The notes beneath the pieces are model-generated. The model ran no database searches and was not told the DNA's origin. It was given only the letters and a program-made list of their open reading frames with translations. From Novosphingopyxis baekryungensis DSM 16222 (lineage in GTDB: Bacteria; Pseudomonadota; Alphaproteobacteria; Sphingomonadales; Sphingomonadaceae), in NCBI RefSeq assembly GCF_000420305.1, contig NZ_ATUR01000005.1, forward strand, positions 236,943 through 300,942: a DNA stretch of 64,000 nt. The letters run 5' to 3'. Each line of letters opens with the position of its first letter. Position 1 is the first letter of the stretch. The translations under genes were made by a program, and so were the position numbers. Of the stretch, positions 28,299-37,026 are shown piece by piece.

Positions 28299-30611
28299 TC
28301 ACATGTCGGGCTCGAACTCGCCGAAATCCTTTTCCGGAGGATCTGCGACCGCACCTTCACGCAGGTCTTTTTCGACCGGTGTGAGAGGCTGGCGACCGTT
28401 ATCCGCCGCACGGCCTCGTGGGGTCGAACCGCCCTTTCCACCTGCCTTATCGCCGGCGGTTCCTGGTTCGCACGGAAGCTGTTCCGCGCCCGTTGCTGGT
28501 GCATCCTCACCGGTTCGCACGGCGGCGAGAGGTAGCGTTGGACCCGCATCCAGATGAGCATCTGAGCGGGCTATTGCCCCTAAATCACCAGCAGCGCGCC
28601 CTGCGTCCAGCTTCTCATGCTGGACAGGCTCCTGCCGATCCTGCCGTTCATCGGCGACACGGCGCTGTCCTTCCAGGTCGAGTTTGAGCTGCTTTGAATC
28701 GACAGGCTTACCGGCACCGTCGTCGTTCGACGCAGGATGCCCATCACTCGGTTTCGAACCCGGTTTTGCCTGGAGCGTCGTCGCCGCAGGACCCTGGCCA
28801 GGCTGTGTGAGCGGCTTATCGCGGGCGATGAAACCCTCGGTGATACGACCACGCGTGCGCGGAATGAGCGATACCGGCGCAGCGGGGAATCCGTCGGGAA
28901 ACTTGATGTAGGCCGACAGTCGCGGAAGGTTCATGAACTGGTCGGGCAGGAGCAACGGCTCGATCTGCCGCCTGGGCGTCAGGCTGACTGCATCGCGCGC
29001 ATTGTTGTACCCGTAGCTGTAGCCCTCTTCCATGTCGCGCACCTGCCGGTGACCGATGAAATCGGAGCACCAGGTCGCCGTTTCGCGATCGGCCGTCGCC
29101 AGGATGAGCTTGGTGCGCGCAAGCGAGGACAATGTCATAGCCATGTTCTCGCCGTAGACTTCTTTGAGCTTGGCAAACGCATGCACCCCGGTGACGATCG
29201 CACCGCCGAAGTTGCGCGCGGTTTGCAGCCCCTTTTCGAGGGCCGGTAGTCGGTGAAGGGCGCCGAGTTCGTCGATCAGAAACCACATCCGCAGGTCCTG
29301 TGTGCGCTCGAGCGTCATCAGCGTATTCATCGCCGTGTCGAGCCACAGCGTCAGCAATTGCGAGGAGATGCTCATGTCGACATAGCGGGCAGAGAGGAAC
29401 AGGATCGAGCCCGCCTGGCAGTCGCCTTTGACCCAGTCGCGGACCGAAAAGCGCGGTCCGGATGAGGGCAAAAGCTTGAGCACTTTCGCATTTGCATTGA
29501 ACACAGCGCGAATCGATTCCGCCATGCGGGCCGCTTCCGGAGCGGTCAGCGGATCGGCCATGGTGCCGCGCATCAGCTTGTGCACTTCGGACAGGTCAGC
29601 GGTCATCAGCCGCCGTGCCAAGGCCTCGTTGGTTGCCGTGCCGGTACGGGCAAGATGAAGACACATCTCGACGAACAGCATGCGCGCCGCGAGCACCCAG
29701 AACTGTTCGGAACCACCCCCGTCATGGGGCACGAGTGCTTCAGCGGCGGCATGAAACTCAGCTTCCGTCGTACAGTCGTTGAACACGCTCCACAGCGGAC
29801 ACCGAACATCGACAGGATTGAGAATGATGTCGCGCGCGGGATCGTAGAAGGCTTCGATAAAGGCCCCTGTCAGGTCGAAAATGACCGCGCGCTGGCCGCG
29901 TTCACGTGCTTCTGCAACAAGTTCGGTAAGCGCCACGGTCTTGCCGGTTCCGGTCGTGCCAATGAGCATGGTGTGGCTTTGCTCGAGCCGCCACGGCCAG
30001 CTCACGCCAGCGAGATGTGCAGGTTGATAATGGCCCGCTTCGGCGAGCGCCGACGAGCTCGCAAGCCGCCACTTCCAGCCGAACTTGCGTCCCAATTCCT
30101 CGGCCCGGAATACCTTGTTGTGACGCTCGATTTCTTCTTCGAGTTCGTCGAGCGAAACAAGCATTGCGCCGCGCTCATGCTTGCGCTCTTTCGACCGCCC
30201 GCCAAAGCGCTCGGCGAACCACCAGAAGAACACGAAGGCCGGGATGAGCAGTACGGCTGAGACCAGCAATCCCTGCTTAACTGCCGTACGAAACGCCTCG
30301 ACTGCCTCGCGCATCGGCGGGAACTCGCGAACGATGCCAAACGGCAGGCCGACCCTTTCGCCGTCAAGCAATTCAAGGTTGACCAGTTTGGCCGGATCGA
30401 ACTCCATGAAGGCATAGAGACTGGCGTAGATGTGCATCCAGACCAGGTAGATCTGGTGATCACTCAGAGCCGACCGCACTTCCCAATAGCAGGTGCCGAC
30501 CGCAACAAGACCTGTGACAATCAAAGGACCCTTCAGCCCCGCTGCAAACATGAAACCGAAGTGGCCGAGCAGTTGGCTCCCGCGGGTGAAGTTTAGGAGA
30601 TTATGCTTCAT
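28299..30611 (-). CDS. traD: Type IV coupling protein TraD (VirD4-like)
   Basis: The 770-residue protein has two N-terminal membrane segments (about 15-45 and 110-140). A hexameric ATPase domain follows with Walker A GTTGTGKTVAL near 225 and Walker B MWFLIDELGAL near 445. The last 180 residues are low-complexity and hydrophilic, typical of the TraD tail that contacts the relaxosome. It pumps the TraI-DNA complex to the secretion channel. The ATG at 30611 overlaps the end of the accessory gene by 11 bases; the longer frame to 30890 lacks support. Confidence 0.9.
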   Translation of the reverse strand: MKHNLLNFTRGSQLLGHFGFMFAAGLKGPLIVTGLVAVGTCYWEVRSALSDHQIYLVWMHIYASLYAFMEFDPAKLVNLELLDGERVGLPFGIVREFPPMREAVEAFRTAVKQGLLVSAVLLIPAFVFFWWFAERFGGRSKERKHERGAMLVSLDELEEEIERHNKVFRAEELGRKFGWKWRLASSSALAEAGHYQPAHLAGVSWPWRLEQSHTMLIGTTGTGKTVALTELVAEARERGQRAVIFDLTGAFIEAFYDPARDIILNPVDVRCPLWSVFNDCTTEAEFHAAAEALVPHDGGGSEQFWVLAARMLFVEMCLHLARTGTATNEALARRLMTADLSEVHKLMRGTMADPLTAPEAARMAESIRAVFNANAKVLKLLPSSGPRFSVRDWVKGDCQAGSILFLSARYVDMSISSQLLTLWLDTAMNTLMTLERTQDLRMWFLIDELGALHRLPALEKGLQTARNFGGAIVTGVHAFAKLKEVYGENMAMTLSSLARTKLILATADRETATWCSDFIGHRQVRDMEEGYSYGYNNARDAVSLTPRRQIEPLLLPDQFMNLPRLSAYIKFPDGFPAAPVSLIPRTRGRITEGFIARDKPLTQPGQGPAATTLQAKPGSKPSDGHPASNDDGAGKPVDSKQLKLDLEGQRRVADERQDRQEPVQHEKLDAGRAAGDLGAIARSDAHLDAGPTLPLAAVRTGEDAPATGAEQLPCEPGTAGDKAGGKGGSTPRGRAADNGRQPLTPVEKDLREGAVADPPEKDFGEFEPDM

Positions 30612-30933
30612 GGGAATGGCCTCCCATGTTTGCGGTGACGGGGAGGCCAAGACGCTCGAGGCGTCGCCGGTACGCCTCGTGAGTACGGTCGCGCAAACTC
30701 GCGTCAGAATGGCTGGCCAGAAGCGCATCGAGCGCCACCGAAATGAAGATTGCCTGGCGCGCGGGATCGAGCCCTGCGGGGCGTTCTTTCGCCTCGTTAT
30801 CGCGCTGCCACGCTGCAACAATGAGGTCACGAATAAAGACGCTGACACTGACGCCATGGTCCGCGGCACACTGGCGAACCCAGTTACCAACGGAGAGAGA
30901 TACGAATGTCTGAAGCCGATCTTGTCGGGTCAT
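30601..30933 (-). CDS. Relaxosome accessory DNA-binding protein (RHH-like)
   Basis: This 110-residue protein begins with a short strand followed by two helices (RLQTFVSLSVGNWVRQCAADHGVSVSVFIRDLIVAAW), the layout of ribbon-helix-helix proteins such as TraM/TrwA/MobC. A C-terminal helical arm follows. It lies first in the set with traD and traI and next to the probable oriT. It would bind oriT and help TraI nick. The ATG at 30933 sits just after an 8-base inverted repeat that contains the AAGGAA ribosome site, so self-repression is likely. Confidence 0.65.
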   Translation of the reverse strand: MTRQDRLQTFVSLSVGNWVRQCAADHGVSVSVFIRDLIVAAWQRDNEAKERPAGLDPARQAIFISVALDALLASHSDASLRDRTHEAYRRRLERLGLPVTANMGGHSHEA

Positions 30934-30937
30934 GAAA

Positions 30938-30966
30938 CAGGTTCCTTGTCGGGCCGACGGAACCTG
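30938..30966. promoter_or_regulatory. Inverted repeat covering the ribosome site of the relaxosome accessory gene
   Basis: CAGGTTCC (30938-30945) and GGAACCTG (30959-30966) are perfect inverted copies separated by 13 bases. The AAGGAA that should serve as ribosome site for the gene starting at 30933 lies inside it. It could be an operator for the RHH-like protein or an RNA hairpin that limits translation. A second hairpin, CACCTT-GCGG-AAGGTG, lies at 30970-30985. Confidence 0.5.
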
Positions 30967-31618
30967 GCTCACCTTGCGGAAGGTGCTGATGAGAATAAAT
31001 CGTGAACAACTCGCAGTCAATCGAAAGATTCAGACGATGTTTCAGAGTGATAGGGAGATGTGAGTTGTCTGCGGATCAGCGCAAAGCCGCTCAACTCGCA
31101 GACGGGTTGATTCCGCCCAAAACCACATTCTTCAGCAATAACAGAGAGATAAATCCCGAAATCGCGGGGTAGGGTGTGCTCCCTTGTTCCCAAGTGCGCG
31201 AGGTGGTCCAGGCAGTGAGGGGGATTGATCAAGGACGACCTTTCCCGACCTCCACGTTGGAGCGCGAGCAACCAGGCCTGGCAGCTGATCGCGTGCAGAT
31301 AGAAAGCAGTTCGACGCCTCCCGCCAAAGACAGCACCTGCGAAAAAGGCAGCGGCCAAGGGCGCGTGGGAAGCAAGGCAAACGGGGCATGTCGCGTGCCC
31401 AGCTTCCCGCCGCCCGACCCGTTGCCGGTTCGCAAGTGCGCGCGGGGCCCAAGAACACATTACGCCGCACCCTCAGGAGCGCATCGCAAGATGCGCGGGA
31501 CAGAGTGCGTCCACAGCCCCGCTCCATTTGTCGGGCGCCGCCGCATTGCGGTGGGCGACCGTCAGAGCAAGCGACCGAACCGGATTCTTGTGCTTGATTG
31601 GACTACCCGGCGAACAAG
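30967..31618. other. Gene-poor stretch, probable oriT region
   Basis: No convincing gene lies in this 650-base stretch, although several GC-driven open frames cross it. It contains the direct repeat CAACTCGCAG at 31007-31016 and 31092-31101, and a related inverted copy near 31062-31075. Perfect hairpins occur at 30970-30985 and 31479-31496 (GCGCATC-GCAA-GATGCGC). Its position next to the accessory gene, traD and traI, together with the repeats, is what an origin of transfer would show. The nick site itself cannot be placed by eye. Confidence 0.4.
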
Positions 31619-31654
31619 AAAAAAGGGCCGGAACCGTTCCCGGTTCCCGCCCTG
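31619..31654 (-). terminator. Rho-independent terminator after the 73-residue ORF
   Basis: On the minus strand a GC-rich stem (GGGCGGGAACCG / CGGTTCCGGCCC with a short loop) is followed at once by six T residues. It lies 10 bases past the stop of the gene ending at 31664. Confidence 0.85.
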
Positions 31655-31663
31655 TCGATAGTC

Positions 31664-31885
31664 TCAGAACTCGTCGAGCATGCCGCCGTGAATCGTGTGG
31701 ACCACCCGCGCTGCGAGATGTGCTGGCAAGATGTTGTAGTCACCCTCGTCGAGGGCGAAGTACCCGAGTTCGTCATCCTCGATAACGTGCTGATCGAAGA
31801 AGCTGTGCAGTGCTCTCTTCTCGGCTGTTTCCAGAGCCTCGAAATAGCTCCGGGACGCAACGGCGCAATGCATTGAATAAGCCAT
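31664..31885 (-). CDS. Small conserved ICE protein, unknown function
   Basis: This 73-residue acidic, helical protein (AYSMHCAVASRSYFEALETAEKRALHSFFDQHVIEDDELGYF) has no motif I recognise. It has an excellent ribosome site (ATCAGGAGG, 7 bases upstream of the ATG) and its own terminator, which argue that it is real. It is transcribed alone between the probable oriT and the SSB region. Confidence 0.65.
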   Translation of the reverse strand: MAYSMHCAVASRSYFEALETAEKRALHSFFDQHVIEDDELGYFALDEGDYNILPAHLAARVVHTIHGGMLDEF

Positions 31886-31902
31886 GATAATCCTCCTGAT
31901 TT

Positions 31903-31919
31903 CTGTCGTGAGACGACAG
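31903..31919. promoter_or_regulatory. Perfect palindrome upstream of the 73-residue ORF
   Basis: CTGTCGT and ACGACAG flank a 3-base spacer, 18 bases upstream of the start at 31885. It could be an operator. The rest of 31,920-32,228 shows no gene I can support. Confidence 0.4.
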
Positions 31920-32228
31920 GAGGTGCGCGATGGTCTTGTGCATCCCGGGTCAGGGATCGCCCGAATGGGCGACCGCGATAGCGGCGGTGGGGGTAACGAT
32001 TTTGTTCGCTGCCGGATGCAATTCGGTGGCGGGCAAAATGGTGGGGCCCCGCCGTCCTTGAGGCGGGAGGCGCAAGGCCATCATGCTGGGAGAACCGTGA
32101 GCAAGAACCCACCACCTCCGCCCAATATCAAACATCTGCTGCGTGCGAATTGCCTTTCCTACACCCCGGAGACGCGGGCATAGAAACAACCGGGGAGCAG
32201 ATCCGAGGGGGATAAATGGACAAGAAAC

Positions 32229-32495
32229 ATGCCCCGAAACAGGAGCGCGATTGCAGCCCTGCAAAAGCTCGAAGCGGACCGCGAGGCGCTCGACGCCAAA
32301 CAACGCGAACTTGAAGTGCAAGCGGCCAGAGAACTCGGCGAAATCATCCTGGGAAGCGGCCTCGAAAGCTTCTCGAAGAAGGGCCTGAGGAAGGTTGCCG
32401 AAGAACTCGGGAAACTCGGCGAGGATGCCGCGATCGAGAAACTGACGGCGCGCGGTTCAACCCGTGCTTCGAATGCAGCGCCGGGAACCCAGTAA
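32229..32495 (+). CDS. TraC-like (DUF6437-type) small conjugation-associated protein
   Basis: The 88-residue protein has an N-terminal heptad-rich helix (SAIAALQKLEADREALDAKQRELEVQ), then a helical GEIILGSGLESFSKKGLRKVAEELGKL segment. It resembles the small TraC-like proteins of Ti-type plasmids and related ICEs, probably a coiled-coil accessory factor. It converges on ssb and shares the bidirectional terminator between them. A ribosome site is not obvious for ATG 32229; GAGGGGG lies before an overlapping short frame at 32216. Confidence 0.5.
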   Translation: MPRNRSAIAALQKLEADREALDAKQRELEVQAARELGEIILGSGLESFSKKGLRKVAEELGKLGEDAAIEKLTARGSTRASNAAPGTQ

Positions 32496-32504
32496 CCACA
32501 GAAG

Positions 32505-32536
32505 AAGAGGCCCTACCGCTTGCGGCAGGGCCTCTT
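32505..32536. terminator. Bidirectional hairpin terminator between the TraC-like gene and ssb
   Basis: AAGAGGCCCT (32505-32514) and AGGGCCTCTT (32527-32536) form a perfect 10-base stem between two convergent genes. T-richness is modest on either side. Confidence 0.7.
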
Positions 32537-32561
32537 CGTAAGGGGACGTTCGGGATCGATG

Positions 32562-32960
32562 TCAGTCGATCTCGGGAGCATCCTTGTTGTCGTCGTTCTC
32601 GCCCGAGCCGTTGCCGCGCGAGAGGAAGTCGACCTTGTCTGCGAGGATCTCGGTGCCGTAGCGCGTGACCCCGTCCTTGTCTTCCCACTGGGTGTAGTGG
32701 ATGCGGCCCTGGACCGATACCAGCTGGCCTTTGGAGCAGTACTGGCCGACGGTCTTGGCAAGGCCATTGAAGCAGGTCACCCGGTGGAACTCGCTTTCCT
32801 TGGCGGTGTAGCCGTTCTCGTCCTTGTAGGTCTTGCCGTCCTTGTCGCGTGCGGGGCGATCGGTGACGACGGTGATCCCGGTGACATTGGTGCCGCCCTT
32901 GGTTTCGCGGGTGTCGGGATCGCGGGCGATGCGGCCAGTGAGGATTGCGATATTGGTCAT
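32562..32960 (-). CDS. ssb: Single-stranded DNA-binding protein
   Basis: The 132-residue protein has an OB fold of the SSB family (TNIAILTGRIARDPDTRET, then TVVTDRP, HRVTCFNGLA, and KGQLVSVQGRIHYTQW). A short acidic tail ends in PEID rather than the classical DDDIPF, as in many plasmid SSBs. It should coat the transferred strand in the recipient. AAGGA lies 8 bases upstream of the ATG. The 270 bases upstream hold no gene. Confidence 0.93.
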   Translation of the reverse strand: MTNIAILTGRIARDPDTRETKGGTNVTGITVVTDRPARDKDGKTYKDENGYTAKESEFHRVTCFNGLAKTVGQYCSKGQLVSVQGRIHYTQWEDKDGVTRYGTEILADKVDFLSRGNGSGENDDNKDAPEID

Positions 32961-33203
32961 GATGTAAGTCCTTCAGTTCCTCAAACCGGAGACCATCTCC
33001 GGCTTGCGAACATCCAGAAGAAGCAGGGCATGGGAGGACTGCACCGGAGGCCTGAAAGGCCGAAGGGAAACCTGTTCATGACGGGTGGTGCGGGCAGGCA
33101 GCGCAGCTGCCAACACGGCCGGAAAGGAACGGGTTGCTGTCCTCAGCTGACCTGGTTCAGGACTGTTCGCGAAGAAAGCCGGATGGGTATCGGGTGCGGT
33201 TCT

Positions 33204-33226
33204 GAAGGTGCCGTGACCGGCACTTC
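33204..33226 (-). terminator. Hairpin after the 101-residue hypothetical gene
   Basis: GTGCCG-TGAC-CGGCAC with extended GAAG/TTC pairing lies just beyond the stop at 33230. A T-tract is lacking, so termination is only likely. Confidence 0.45.
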
Positions 33227-33229
33227 CAA

Positions 33230-33535
33230 TCAGGCTTCGCCTTCGCCTTCCGATGCCGCCAGCAGATCCATGAAGTTGCGGGCTGCTTCCCGATCTTCTT
33301 CGTTCTCGAACGCCACATCGAGATCGGGGGCGGACCCGAACATCTGCAAGAACGACCACAGTGCAAAGCGCTTACCCCGGTCCTCCTCAAGACCGAGATC
33401 GACCCGGCAGTGCTCGATGCCGGCCGCAAAGGTGTCGGGAGCAACCCCGGAGAGGTCGGTGGTGGCAAAGTAGCGCTGCAGCAGATCGTCAAGTTGCATG
33501 ACCGGTCCATAGTCGGGTCGGTGCCGAATGCACAT
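33230..33535 (-). CDS. Hypothetical ICE protein
   Basis: This protein of about 101 residues (PVMQLDDLLQRYFATTDLSG, later KRFALWSFLQMFGSAPDLDVAFE) is acidic and helical with no membrane segment. I see no known domain. It follows the DUF2493 gene on the same strand and may be co-expressed with it. The start is uncertain: no clear ribosome site precedes ATG 33535, and an internal ATG at the MQLDDLL position is possible. Confidence 0.5.
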   Translation of the reverse strand: MCIRHRPDYGPVMQLDDLLQRYFATTDLSGVAPDTFAAGIEHCRVDLGLEEDRGKRFALWSFLQMFGSAPDLDVAFENEEDREAARNFMDLLAASEGEGEA

Positions 33536-33569
33536 CCAGGCATTTCGGATATGGATGACGAAGGGTCCC

Positions 33570-34505
33570 TCAGGACCCGGGAGAGGTGCCCAAGGGGCCG
33601 CGACGATCGACCACGGTGATCCGTCGTACCTTGGCATCGATCACCAGCCGTTCGGTCACGCCATTGCCCGGAAAGGCGACAACGTAACGCGGATTGAGCG
33701 AAAGCATCTGCTCGTTGCGCTTGAACCCGGCGCGCGCACCAAGCCGACGATCGAGCGAGTAAGTCAGCTGCTGGACTTCGCGGCGTTCGGCCCAGCTCGC
33801 GGCCAGGCGGTCGGCACCCTTGCCGTCACCGCCGTGGACCAGGAAGAGATCGGGGACTACATCGCGAACCTTGTCGAGCGTCGCCCAGATATTGTCGGCA
33901 TAGACACGCGCATTCTCGGCGCTCTCGAAGCTCTGGCGACCACCGGCAAAGACGATTGGAGTGCCTTCCGGGATAAAGGCGTGACGCCGGTTCTCGGCGC
34001 GTGCACGAAGGAAATCGCGGGCATCGATCACCGCCGAGGTAAGGTTCCGCGAATGACTCGTGCGCGAGCCCGAAACGGGCTTCCAAGAGGAACCGGTCTC
34101 GTCGCGGTATAATGCTGCCGCAGCCTCGCGCATCTGCTCGAAGGCCAGCATGCTGGCTTCGGCGGCCTGCGCGCGTTCGACCTGCTCTTCGAGATTGCTC
34201 GAATGCACTTCGGATCCATCGGCGGATGCGAGCAGGGCCCGGATCTCGTCGCTGGCCCGGTCAAGCTGAGCCGACTTCCGGCTGGCAGCACGGTGAAAGA
34301 GATTGACCACGCCCCAGGCAATGTCCTCAGCATCGGCCTCCAGGGCCGTGTCGGAAAACATCGCGAAAAGGTCGGACCATACGGCGCCAAGCGTCTGGTC
34401 GATCGCGTCCTGGCAGGGAAAGTCGGTCTCGTTGAAGGGGGCTGGCCTGATGCTGAGACCTGAAAGGTCGAGGCCGTTCAATTGGTCGATGAAGCTGTCG
34501 TACAT
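33570..34505 (-). CDS. DUF2493 (SLOG-like) domain protein
   Basis: The last 120 residues of this 311-residue protein form a Rossmann-like DUF2493 domain: GTPIVFAGGRQSF, then LFLVHGGDGKGADRLAASWAE, then NPRYVVAFPGNGVTERL. This family belongs to the SLOG superfamily that binds nucleotides or their derivatives. The N-terminal 190 residues are helical and unique. Such genes are common on alphaproteobacterial plasmids and ICEs without a proven role. The ATG at 34505 has ATCAGGAG just upstream, a leader shared by several ICE genes here. Confidence 0.75.
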   Translation of the reverse strand: MYDSFIDQLNGLDLSGLSIRPAPFNETDFPCQDAIDQTLGAVWSDLFAMFSDTALEADAEDIAWGVVNLFHRAASRKSAQLDRASDEIRALLASADGSEVHSSNLEEQVERAQAAEASMLAFEQMREAAAALYRDETGSSWKPVSGSRTSHSRNLTSAVIDARDFLRARAENRRHAFIPEGTPIVFAGGRQSFESAENARVYADNIWATLDKVRDVVPDLFLVHGGDGKGADRLAASWAERREVQQLTYSLDRRLGARAGFKRNEQMLSLNPRYVVAFPGNGVTERLVIDAKVRRITVVDRRGPLGTSPGS

Positions 34506-34724
34506 GGGGTGTCTCCTGATCGCGGGGACAAAGAGAGGAGGCACCATTGCCTCGGTCCCGTCCGCCGGAGCCCGATCAGGGCCGGTAAATGGGGCAAGAC
34601 GCACCGCGCAGCGGGAAACCTGCGGCCCTAGGCAGGCGCGGGCAACACGGGCCGACGGGCCGCAGGTTGCGGCGCGCCCCGACCGGCCCAAGGGCCTCTC
34701 CCGGCGGACAGGGATGAGGCAGAA

Positions 34725-35183
34725 TCAGGACCCGGTGGCGCAAGCGGATCGGGAGCGCTCGAAGATCGCTTCGCCATTCGAGAACCGACCGACCATGCAC
34801 AGTTCACCGAACAGGTCGATGAACCGTCCCGACACCTGGCCAAGCCAGTGCCCTGCCCTAGCCGTTCGTGGGTTGTAGAAGTCGTGCTCCCAGTACCGGG
34901 CATCGGCGCGTTCAGCGAGCCAGATCGCGGCAAGGCCGCAATAGATCGATATGCCGCAATCGGCGAAGGCGTTTCGCAGGAGGATACGGTCCTCGCGGCC
35001 GCGCCATCCATCGAAGCGCTCGAAGGAAGGGAAGGCTGCCTTCGTGGTATCGATGATCTCGTCAACGAGGCACTCGTAGGCCCAGTCGACATCGTCCTCT
35101 TCGCCGTCATCAAGCGAGCGAAAGGCCACCACGGAGCCGGTCGGATAGCTGACAGATCGTCCCATATCCGGTCCCCTGTTCAT
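34725..35183 (-). CDS. Hypothetical ICE protein coupled to ardC
   Basis: This protein of about 152 residues contains WAYECLVDEIIDTTKAAFPSF and FADCGISIYCGLAAIWLAER. No family is recognised. Its ATG at 35183 overlaps the ardC stop by four bases, which argues for coupled translation. A second ATG at 35165, with GGGG 7 bases upstream, is an alternative that would give 146 residues. Proteins like this often sit next to ardC in related elements. Confidence 0.6.
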   Translation of the reverse strand: MNRGPDMGRSVSYPTGSVVAFRSLDDGEEDDVDWAYECLVDEIIDTTKAAFPSFERFDGWRGREDRILLRNAFADCGISIYCGLAAIWLAERADARYWEHDFYNPRTARAGHWLGQVSGRFIDLFGELCMVGRFSNGEAIFERSRSACATGS

Positions 35184-36109
35184 GCCGCATCAGCGAGATC
35201 GAAATCGCTCTCGCTTTCACGGGATTCGTGACCCCCAAGGTCAAGTAACAGGCAGGCCGCTTCCTCGGCCTTGGCCGCAGCGGTGAGGATCGCGCGCTCG
35301 TCCGATTTGAGGATCTTGAGCCAGGATGCGATGTAGCTGGCGTGATGGTCGAGATGGGTGACCGGAAGGCCCAGTTCTGCTCCAAGAATGGCCGAGGAAA
35401 GCTCGGCGATCAGTTCTTCGGCAGCATAGGCATCGCTGCCAAATCGGTTCTTGAGATCGCGATCGAGCCGCGAGGAATGCCCCGTCCAGTGCGACAGCTC
35501 GTGTGCGAGCGTCGCATAGTATTGGTCGTAGGCGTCGAAGAGTTCGGCTGGCGGCATGGTGACCCGGTCGCGCAGCGGTTCGTAATATGCCTGCGCACCG
35601 TGGTGACGTAGGTCTGCGCCGATATGGGCAAAGAAGGCATCAAGGCGGTCTTCGCGTCCTTCGGGCTCAAGCGCGGCAATGAGTGGCTTGGGATGATAGA
35701 ACTCGGGGAGGCCGTCGCACTGATCCGCGTTGAACACGGAATAGGCCTTGAGCACGCGCCGGTTCTCGGTGTCAGCTTCGCCGCCGGCGGTCTCGACCTC
35801 CTTGGTATAGCTCTTGTAAAAAATCGCGATGGTCGACTTCTCACCCTTGCGGACCTGTCCGCCGAGCTTCTGGCACTGGCGATAGGTCATCCAGTAGGGC
35901 GAGCCGTAGCCACAGCCGTCGGCCACCATCCACAACCAGAACGTGTTCATGCCGCGATAGGGCGTCCCGCAGGAGCGCAAGGGCCGCAAGACTGGCCCGC
36001 CGCGCCACGGCTTTACCCAGGGCTTTGTTCCCTGCTCGAGCTTCTCAATAATTGCGGCAGTGATGCGCTGGGCTGGCGAAGTCGATGCAGTGCGGCGGGA
36101 CTTGGTCAT
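35180..36109 (-). CDS. ardC: ArdC-family antirestriction protein
   Basis: The 309-residue protein has the N-terminal ssDNA-binding ArdC domain (PWVKPWRGG, YRGMNTFWL, GQVRKGEKST). A C-terminal zincin-like domain carries HELSHWTGH and an acidic EELIAELSS. ArdC protects incoming single-stranded DNA from restriction during conjugation. The ATG at 36109 is preceded by ATCAGGAGA. In an element that itself carries BREX and nucleases, it probably shields the ICE from recipient systems. Confidence 0.9.
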   Translation of the reverse strand: MTKSRRTASTSPAQRITAAIIEKLEQGTKPWVKPWRGGPVLRPLRSCGTPYRGMNTFWLWMVADGCGYGSPYWMTYRQCQKLGGQVRKGEKSTIAIFYKSYTKEVETAGGEADTENRRVLKAYSVFNADQCDGLPEFYHPKPLIAALEPEGREDRLDAFFAHIGADLRHHGAQAYYEPLRDRVTMPPAELFDAYDQYYATLAHELSHWTGHSSRLDRDLKNRFGSDAYAAEELIAELSSAILGAELGLPVTHLDHHASYIASWLKILKSDERAILTAAAKAEEAACLLLDLGGHESRESESDFDLADAA

Positions 36110-36160
36110 GGGAGGTCTCCTGATCGCCGGGACGGAGATGCCCCGGCTCAGGAAGATCAA

Positions 36161-36474
36161 AGCTCCCTCCTCTCTCCTTTAGGGGCGAGGCCATGCGCCC
36201 CAAACTTGGTCATCAACGTTCATTTCCGATCTTTTGAAAGCGGAAGTCGTGGTGGCTGTCCTGCGATTCAGGCGTGAAGGCATTCACCATTGACCTACTG
36301 CCACACTGGCAGTCCGTCAGAACATCAGAACGCGGGGTCCTTTATGAAGCCAATCACCCCACTGCGTGGGCCCGTTTGCAGGCCGGTCCAAGACCGCCGA
36401 CAATAGAACGTAAATGCTGGTCGATCCTGTTGCAGGTACTTTTCCGCTTTAGATCATCCAGAAGGCGCCTAGTC
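36161..36474. other. Non-coding stretch between ardC and the CBASS operon
   Basis: No gene is visible. A GGGGCG/CGCCCC hairpin lies around 36,181-36,201 in the ardC leader. The rest, past the exonuclease stop, has short open frames only and marks the left edge of the CBASS insertion. Confidence 0.5.
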
Positions 36475-37026
36475 TTATCTTGCGGCTGCCGCGATCGAGC
36501 GCACGGCTCGAAACAGCTCCGCTTGGTAGAGCGCATCGTGCAAGGCGTTATGGTCTCCGGATGATCGCGGCTTCAACTTCTTCGCGATCTGTCTGGAGCT
36601 AGTTTCGGACCAGCGGCATCCAGTCGCTCCCATATACAGCGCTTTGATGTCGAGCGCGGCGAAACCGAACGGATTGCTTCCGCAGTAGCGGTGGAAATAG
36701 TAGTTCACGAACGACCAGTCGAACGGCGCATTGAACCCCACGAAGACCGGGGTGCCGCCCTCTTTGCAGAGGCCGTGGACCCACTCCGCGAACATCGACA
36801 TCGCCTCTGTGGATTCGTGCCCTTCGCGCCCCAGTCGTTCGAGCGAAAGTCCTGTCACCCGGAGTGCGTCTTCGTCGAAGTTCCGGCTCGTAGGCTTGAG
36901 CGCGCATTCGAAGGTTCGATCTGGGCGATAGGCTTCACATGCGCCGATGGTAAGCATGCTGAACTCACCGGGGACTGGTCCGGCGGTCTCGATGTCGACC
37001 GATATGAAGATCTCGTTCGCGCTCAT
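36475..37026 (-). CDS. cap18: DEDDh 3'-5' exonuclease, last gene of the CBASS operon (Cap18-like)
   Basis: This 183-residue protein carries the full DEDDh set: Asp11/Glu13 in ISVDIETAG, Asp in FNAPFDWSFV, and His/Asp in DHNALHDALYQAEL. Its ATG at 37026 overlaps the effector stop by four bases, so I prefer it over the longer frame to 37239. Exonucleases named Cap18 are described as an optional part of type III CBASS, and I take this as one. It might trim DNA made accessible by the effector or turn over the signal, but neither is shown. Confidence 0.75.
   Translation of the reverse strand: MSANEIFISVDIETAGPVPGEFSMLTIGACEAYRPDRTFECALKPTSRNFDEDALRVTGLSLERLGREGHESTEAMSMFAEWVHGLCKEGGTPVFVGFNAPFDWSFVNYYFHRYCGSNPFGFAALDIKALYMGATGCRWSETSSRQIAKKLKPRSSGDHNALHDALYQAELFRAVRSIAAAAR

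Noticed and set aside
31132..31661. Several overlapping frames in the probable oriT region
   Set aside because: They overlap on both strands, lack ribosome sites and known domains, and cross strong hairpins.
32216..32314. Short frame MDKKHAPKQERDCS with a good GAGGGGG upstream
   Set aside because: It overlaps the TraC-like gene in another frame and translates to low-complexity basic sequence; the 88-residue frame is more natural.
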